A stretch of 64,000 nucleotides of DNA, taken from NCBI RefSeq assembly GCF_018449655.1, contig NZ_JAAVUX010000014.1, positions 62,001 to 126,000 on the forward strand, given 5' to 3'. Positions 59,771 through 64,000 of this stretch are shown in pieces; the stretch's first letter is position 1, and each line of letters opens with the position of its first letter. A program made the position numbers and the translations under genes. The notes under the pieces are model-generated. The model had not been told where the DNA came from. It was given only the letters and a program-made list of their open reading frames with translations, and did not search any database. This DNA comes from Pseudomonas sp. dw_358 (GTDB lineage Bacteria > Pseudomonadota > Gammaproteobacteria > Pseudomonadales > Pseudomonadaceae).

Positions 59771-60646
59771 ATGTTCGCCGGATTCCTCAAACAACAACGC
59801 CGGGTCAACGGCGTGGACGTCGCCTTTCGCATCAAGGGCCAGGGCCCCGGCCTGCTGTTGCTGCACGGTCACCCACAAACCCACGTGATCTGGCACAAGG
59901 TGGCCGAGCAACTGGCCGAGCACTTCACCGTGGTCGCCGCCGACCTGCGCGGCTACGGTGACAGCGGCAAGCCTCCGGCCACCGCCGACTCCAGCCACTA
60001 CTGCAAGCGGGAAATGGCCGGCGATGGCGTCGAACTGATGCAGGCGCTGGGCTTCGAGCGCTTCAGTGTGCTGGCCCATGACCGCGGCGCGCGGGTGGCC
60101 CACCGCCTGGCGCTGGATCATCCCCAGGCAGTGCAGCGCCTGATCCTGCTGGACATCGCCCCGACCCTGGCGATGTACGCCCAGACCGACGAAACCTTCG
60201 CCCGCGCCTACTGGCACTGGTTTTTCCTGATCCGCCCCGCGCCCCTGCCGGAAACCTTGATCCAGGCCGACCCCGAACTGTACCTGCGCAGCGTCATGGG
60301 CAGCCGCAGCGCGGGCCTCAAGCCGTTCACCGACGAGGCCTTCGCCGAGTACCTGCGCTGCCTGAAATTACCCGGCACCGCGCGCGGTATCTGTGAGGAC
60401 TACCGCGCCAGCGCCGCCATCGACCTGGAACATGACCGCGCCGACCTCGCGGCCCGACGCCATCTGGACCTGCCGCTGCTGGTGCTGTGGGGCCGGGATG
60501 GCACCGTCGGACGCTGCTTCGAACCGCTCAAGGAATGGCAACAGGTAGCCAGCGACGTGCGTGGGCAGGCCCTGCCTTGCGGTCATTACGTGGCCGAAGA
60601 AGCCCCTGAACGCCTGCTGGAGCATGCCCTCGCCTTCCTGCGTTGA
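59771..60646 (+). CDS. Haloacetate dehalogenase family alpha/beta hydrolase (fluoroacetate-dehalogenase-like)
   Basis: This 291-residue enzyme starts 7 nt after AAGGAG. It shares the fluoroacetate dehalogenase active site residue for residue: nucleophile Asp104 and Arg105 in AHDRGARVAHRLALDHP, Arg108, Asp128 (LLDIAPT), the fluoride pocket His149-Trp150 (YWHWFF) with Tyr211 (EDYRAS), and the base His272 (CGHYVAEEAPE). These correspond to positions 104, 105, 108, 128, 149, 150, 212 and 271 of the Burkholderia FAc-DEX enzyme. It should hydrolyse 2-haloacetates to glycolate, possibly including fluoroacetate. Related epoxide hydrolases lack the HW pair. A dicarboxylate carrier gene follows 32 nt downstream, perhaps for uptake. 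Confidence 0.85.
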   Translation: MFAGFLKQQRRVNGVDVAFRIKGQGPGLLLLHGHPQTHVIWHKVAEQLAEHFTVVAADLRGYGDSGKPPATADSSHYCKREMAGDGVELMQALGFERFSVLAHDRGARVAHRLALDHPQAVQRLILLDIAPTLAMYAQTDETFARAYWHWFFLIRPAPLPETLIQADPELYLRSVMGSRSAGLKPFTDEAFAEYLRCLKLPGTARGICEDYRASAAIDLEHDRADLAARRHLDLPLLVLWGRDGTVGRCFEPLKEWQQVASDVRGQALPCGHYVAEEAPERLLEHALAFLR

Positions 60647-60678
60647 ACCTCTGCTCCCCCTCTGTCGAGACGATAATA

Positions 60679-61971
60679 ATGACAATAATTCGAAAGCTGC
60701 TGGACACCCTGTATGTGCAGGTGCTGATCGCCATTGCCCTGGGCATCCTCGTCGGCCACACCTGGCCCGACGTGGGGGTCGAATTGAAACCCTTGGGCGA
60801 CGGCTTTATCAAACTGATCAAGATGATCATCGGCCCGATCATTTTCTGCACTGTGGTCTCTGGCATCACCAGCATGCACGACGTCAAGCAGGTCGGCCGG
60901 GGCGGCGGCAAGGCGCTGCTGTATTTCGAGGTGGTGTCCAGCGTGGCCTTGCTGGTGGGCTTGCTGGCCGCCCATGTGCTGCATCCCGGCAGCGGCTTCA
61001 ACGTCGACGTGAAGACCCTGGATGCCTCGGCGGTGGCTGGCTTTGTCGGCGCCGCACAGCATGGCGAAGGCGTTACCGGCTTTTTGCTCAACGTGATTCC
61101 CACGACCTTCTTCGATGCGTTCGCCAAGGGTGAAATCCTGCCGGTGCTGTTGGTCTCGATGCTGTTCGGTCTGGCCTTGGTGATGCTTGGCGACAAGGGC
61201 CGGCCCCTGGCAGGCTTGGTTCATCAGGCCAGCGAGGTGTTTTTCAAGATCGTCGGCATGATCAGCCGCGTGGCGCCCATCGGGGCATTTGGCGCCATTG
61301 CGTTTACCATCGGCAAGTACGGCGTGGGCTCGCTCTTGCCGCTGATGAAACTGGTGGGCACCTTCTACCTCACCGCCTTTGTCTTCGTCACCTGTGTGCT
61401 GGGCAGCATTGCCCGTGGAGTGGGCGTGAGCATTTTTCGCCTGCTGGGCTACATCAAGGCCGAGCTGTTGATCGTGCTGGGGACCAGTTCATCGGAGTCG
61501 GCGCTGCCGCAACTGATCCTGAAGCTGGAAAGTCTCGGCGCGTCCAAGGGCGTGGTGGGGATCGTGGTCCCGACCGGGTACACCTTCAACCTCGACGGCA
61601 CCAACATCTACATGACCCTGGCGGTGCTGTTCCTGGCCCAGGCCACCCACATCGATTTGACCTTGGAGCAACAACTGACGTTGCTGCTGGTGGCGATGTT
61701 GACGTCCAAGGGCGCGGGGGCCGTGGTCGGTGCCGGCTTCGTTGCACTGGCGGCCAGCCTGGCGGTGGTACCCACGGTGCCGGTGGCTGCCATGGTATTG
61801 ATTTTGGGGGTGGACCGGTTCATGGCCGAGTGCCGCTCGCTGACCAACATCATCGGCAATGCGGTGGCGGCGCTGGTAGTGGCGGCATGGGAGGGTGAGC
61901 TGGACCGCGAAAAATTGGCGCCGGTGGCATTGAAGGTTCGGCGATCGACTGAGAAAGCAGGCGCACGATAA
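60679..61971 (+). CDS. dctA: C4-dicarboxylate/cation symporter DctA
   Basis: This 430-residue inner-membrane carrier belongs to the DAACS family. Typical blocks are YVQVLIAIALGILVGHTWP, FIKLIKMIIGPIIFCTVVSGI, the serine-rich loop GTSSSESALPQL (HP1 tip), TGYTFNLDGTNIYMT (helix 7 NMDGT-like motif with Asp), and LTSKGAGAVVGAGFV (HP2). It takes up succinate, malate, fumarate and related acids with protons or sodium. The start ATG 60679 lacks a strong ribosome site but gives the family-standard N-terminus. It follows the dehalogenase-like gene by 32 nt, so it may be co-transcribed and carry small carboxylates. Confidence 0.92.
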   Translation: MTIIRKLLDTLYVQVLIAIALGILVGHTWPDVGVELKPLGDGFIKLIKMIIGPIIFCTVVSGITSMHDVKQVGRGGGKALLYFEVVSSVALLVGLLAAHVLHPGSGFNVDVKTLDASAVAGFVGAAQHGEGVTGFLLNVIPTTFFDAFAKGEILPVLLVSMLFGLALVMLGDKGRPLAGLVHQASEVFFKIVGMISRVAPIGAFGAIAFTIGKYGVGSLLPLMKLVGTFYLTAFVFVTCVLGSIARGVGVSIFRLLGYIKAELLIVLGTSSSESALPQLILKLESLGASKGVVGIVVPTGYTFNLDGTNIYMTLAVLFLAQATHIDLTLEQQLTLLLVAMLTSKGAGAVVGAGFVALAASLAVVPTVPVAAMVLILGVDRFMAECRSLTNIIGNAVAALVVAAWEGELDREKLAPVALKVRRSTEKAGAR

Positions 61972-61996
61972 CGCTTTCAAGTCCTTGGCGAGCGCT

Positions 61997-62082
61997 GCAG
62001 GACCGGGCTTGCTCGGGAACGACACGCCGTGTTCCAGCCTGGTACAACGCGGCGCACGCTTCCCGGGCAAGCTCGGCCCTAC
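61997..62082. repeat. REPIN-like inverted repeat element
   Basis: Arms at 61997-62019 and 62060-62082 are inverted copies with 19 of 23 matches, with the core GGCTTGCTCGGGAA. The element is of the same class as the one at 53913-53996 and lies between dctA and the LysR gene. It shows that the in-frame sequence upstream of the LysR start is not coding. Confidence 0.75.
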
Positions 62083-62116
62083 AGCGCAGGCAAAGACCAA
62101 TGCTATGCTCGCCGCC

Positions 62117-63031
62117 ATGACGCTCAATAAAGACACCACGCCCCTGCCCGAAGACCTGCGGGTCCTGCTCACCGTGATCCGCAAGAACGGCTTTGCCGCG
62201 GCGGCCGACGAGCTGGGGCTGTCGCCCGCCTACATCAGCAAACGCATCCAGATCCTGGAAGGCACCCTGGGTACCCGCCTGCTGCACCGGACCAGCCGCC
62301 GTATTGCGTTGACCGACGACGGCGAGCGGGTGCAGCGCTGGGCGGTGCGCATCCTTGATGACTTTCTGCAACTGCACGACGAACTGGCCGACGCCCACGC
62401 CTCCCCCAGCGGCCTGTTGCACCTGTGCAGCAGCTTCGGTTTCGGCCGCAACCATGTGGCGCCCGCCGTTTCCCGACTGGCCGAAGCCTACCCCGCGCTG
62501 GAGGTCCGCCTGGACCTGTTCGACCGCGCCGTGGACATTGTCAACGAAGGCTTCGACCTGGAGATTCGCGTAGGCGACGACATCCCCGGTCAGCACATCG
62601 GCCGGCAACTGGTCAGCAACCGCCGCATCCTCTGTGCCGCACCCCAGTACCTGGCGCGCCACCCGGCCCCACAGACGCTGGAAGCGCTGGAGCAGCACGA
62701 CTGCCTGGTGATCAAGGAGCGCGACAATGCCTTCGGCATCTGGAACCTGCAACGGGAAGGAACGGCACACAGCGTGCGGGTGCGCGGGCCATTGTCGTCG
62801 AACAATGGCGAGATCGTGCTGCAATGGGCGCTGGACGGTCGCGGGGTGCTGTTGCGTTCACTCTGGGATGTGAAGCCGCTGCTCGAACAAGGTCAACTGG
62901 TGCAGTTGCTGCCCGAGTACAGTCAGCCGGCCAACGTCTGGGCGGTGTACCCGACGCGGCTGGCTTACTCGGGCAAGCTGCGGGCGTGCGTGGAATTTCT
63001 CGAGCAGCATTTCAAAGGGCTGTCGCTTTAA
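62117..63031 (+). CDS. LysR-family transcriptional regulator
   Basis: This 304-residue regulator has the N-terminal winged helix (LRVLLTVIRKNGFAAAADELGLSPAYISKRIQILEGTLGTRLLHRTSRRIALTDDGERV, in parts) and an effector domain (GLLHLCSSFGFGRNHVAPAVSRLAEAYPALEVRLDLFDRAVDIVNEGFDLEIRVG), the pattern of the DmlR/TtdR-like subgroup that controls dicarboxylate (malate/tartrate) use. The start at 62117 is preferred; 62105 is an alternative. In other bacteria such regulators sit beside leuCD-like isomerases of D-malate pathways. Here it converges on leuD with a 4-nt overlap and follows dctA, so it may control dctA. Confidence 0.88.
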   Translation: MTLNKDTTPLPEDLRVLLTVIRKNGFAAAADELGLSPAYISKRIQILEGTLGTRLLHRTSRRIALTDDGERVQRWAVRILDDFLQLHDELADAHASPSGLLHLCSSFGFGRNHVAPAVSRLAEAYPALEVRLDLFDRAVDIVNEGFDLEIRVGDDIPGQHIGRQLVSNRRILCAAPQYLARHPAPQTLEALEQHDCLVIKERDNAFGIWNLQREGTAHSVRVRGPLSSNNGEIVLQWALDGRGVLLRSLWDVKPLLEQGQLVQLLPEYSQPANVWAVYPTRLAYSGKLRACVEFLEQHFKGLSL

Positions 63032-63642
63032 GCCAGCCAGGGGTTGTCCGCGAGGTGACGGCGCTCGAACGCACGGATCTGCTCCTGGCGCTGCAAGGTG
63101 TTGCCGATGGCGTCCAGGCCCAGCAACAGTGAAGTCTTGCGCAAGGCGTCGATCTCGAACTCGATCACCTCGGCGGTGGCCAGAGTGATGCGCTGCTGTT
63201 GCAGATCCACCGCGATGGCGGCCTGTTCGGGCCGGCTCACCACTTGTCCGATGCGCTGAACCACGGATTCGTCGAGGGTAATCAGCAGCACACCGTTGCG
63301 CTGGCAGTTGTCGTAGAAAATCCCGGCAAAACTGCTGCCGATCACGGCACGAATACCCCGCTGTTGCAGCCCCCACACTGCATGTTCGCGGCTGGAGCCG
63401 CAACCGAAGTTAGGGCCCGTCACCAGAAAACGGGCATCCTGCCAGGCCGGTTGGTTGAGCACGAACTCAGGGTCCGGCTGGCCATCCGGCCCAAAGCGCA
63501 GGTCGAAAAACACGCCGCGATCCAGCCCTGCCCGGTCGATGCCTTTCAAGAACTGCTTGGGCATGATCACGTCGGTGTCGATGTTGGCCGCCAGCATGGG
63601 CGCGGCCTCGCCACGAACTTGAGTAAAAGGTTGCAGGCTCAT
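63028..63642 (-). CDS. leuD: 3-isopropylmalate dehydratase small subunit LeuD
   Basis: This is a 204-residue small subunit that forms the swivelling domain of the isopropylmalate isomerase in leucine synthesis. Motifs seen are AANIDTDVIMPKQFLK, the FGCGSSREHAVWGL substrate-binding loop and GIRAVIGSSFAGIFYDNCQRNG. Length (~200) matches LeuD of Proteobacteria. It overlaps the leuC gene by four bases. The neighbouring LysR gene and dctA leave open a related isomerase (citramalate or dimethylmalate), but the sequence reads as standard LeuD. Confidence 0.92.
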   Translation of the reverse strand: MSLQPFTQVRGEAAPMLAANIDTDVIMPKQFLKGIDRAGLDRGVFFDLRFGPDGQPDPEFVLNQPAWQDARFLVTGPNFGCGSSREHAVWGLQQRGIRAVIGSSFAGIFYDNCQRNGVLLITLDESVVQRIGQVVSRPEQAAIAVDLQQQRITLATAEVIEFEIDALRKTSLLLGLDAIGNTLQRQEQIRAFERRHLADNPWLA

Positions 63643-64000
63643 GGGCGCGCTCCAAAATGGCGGATGTCAGTGAGGTGGCCGTTGATGGCGGCGGCGGCCA
63701 CCATGGCCGGGCTCATCAGGTGAGTGCGCGCGCCGGCGCCCTGACGGCCTTCGAAATTGCGGTTGGTGCTGGAGGCGCAGCGGTCACCGGGGGCCAGCAC
63801 GTCGTCATTCATGGCCAGGCACATGGAGCACCCGGACTGGCGCCACTCGAAACCGGCGTCGGTGAAGATCGCCGCCAGCCCTTCGGCCTGAGCCTGATTG
63901 CGCACTTCAGTGGAGCCGGGAACGATGATCGCCCGCACGTGGCTGGCAACGCGCTTGCCGCGCACCACACGGGCGGCATCGCGCAGGTCTTCGATGCGGG
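63639..64000 (-). CDS. leuC: 3-isopropylmalate dehydratase large subunit LeuC, C-terminal part, cut by window end
   Basis: About 120 C-terminal residues are visible; the start lies beyond base 64000. The [4Fe-4S] ligand pair is in QSGCSMCLAMNDD (CX2C), followed by the substrate-binding block CASSTNRNFEGRQGAGARTHLMSPAMVAAAA. The frame runs open to the window edge (RIEDLRDAARVVRGKRV). LeuC carries the cluster and with LeuD interconverts 2- and 3-isopropylmalate. The stop overlaps the leuD start (ATGA). Confidence 0.93.
   Translation of the reverse strand, partial: RIEDLRDAARVVRGKRVASHVRAIIVPGSTEVRNQAQAEGLAAIFTDAGFEWRQSGCSMCLAMNDDVLAPGDRCASSTNRNFEGRQGAGARTHLMSPAMVAAAAINGHLTDIRHFGARP

Noticed and set aside
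61985..62116. Longer LysR start upstream of 62117
   Set aside because: That stretch is a REPIN-like repeat and not coding.

Overview
The window is a high-GC bacterial chromosome segment with tightly packed genes and many 1-4 nt (ATGA-type) start/stop overlaps. Gene content points to Pseudomonas, most likely the P. fluorescens species complex: a CheR/CheB-type phosphorelay cluster, a Nit1C nitrilase cluster under a sigma-54 regulator, heterotetrameric sarcosine oxidase genes, KdoO, and REPIN-like inverted repeats carrying the Pseudomonas GAGC.AGCTCG-type core. I see no rRNA, tRNA, CRISPR array, insertion sequence or prophage. This looks like core/accessory metabolic chromosome, not a mobile island. 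The genus is inferred from gene families read by eye, not from a search.

Layout. 1-4130: the end of a polyamine-type ABC importer (last permease, binding protein) interleaved with a three-subunit flavin/iron-sulfur amine oxidase of the HcnABC / opine oxidase / D-hydroxyproline dehydrogenase type. 4137-6946 (minus): an EmrAB-like efflux pair. 7121-8176: a membrane-anchored TPR protein. 8183-14785 (minus): a signalling operon made of a CHASE3-GAF hybrid kinase with three receivers, CheR, CheB, a receiver-kinase and a lone receiver; another lone receiver and a glycosyltransferase run the other way (15025-16742). 16850-18733: RpiR- and AraC-type regulators. 18748-21633: mntH and copCD, divergent, with a Fur-like box between them.

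21696-29631: the Nit1C cluster. A sigma-54 activator (nitA) is divergent from seven genes (nitB-nitH: small protein, nitrilase, radical SAM, GNAT, AIR-synthase-like, small protein, flavoprotein), preceded by a very good -24/-12 promoter and a palindromic candidate activator site. An NCS1 permease converges on it with a 58-nt coding overlap. 31288-32921: a Kdo hydroxylase and a methyltransferase. 33067-41686: an OMF-adaptor-RND efflux operon led by one OmpR-type regulator, divergent from a second OmpR-type regulator plus kinase.

41766-49455: a one-carbon island, purU-folD-soxBDAG-iclR, behind a sigma-70-like promoter with an 11-bp perfect inverted repeat just downstream. Its SoxD lacks two of the four zinc ligands known in sarcosine oxidase. 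PurU and FolD would process the methylene/formyl-tetrahydrofolate released by the oxidase. 49461-59403: an MFS exporter, a secreted beta-propeller protein, LysR/EamA, a Tat-exported alpha/beta hydrolase, a two-component pair, a second exported hydrolase, and an EamA transporter with a 67-residue tail holding 25 histidines, next to a 60-codon gene. 59771-64000: a haloacetate-dehalogenase-like enzyme carrying all residues known for C-F cleavage, a DctA carrier, a LysR regulator, and leuD plus the end of leuC.

The least ordinary parts are the Nit1C radical SAM protein (CX9CX2C plus a C-terminal CX2CX2C), the zinc-ligand-deficient SoxD, the fluoroacetate-dehalogenase-like gene beside dctA, and the histidine-tailed EamA transporter.
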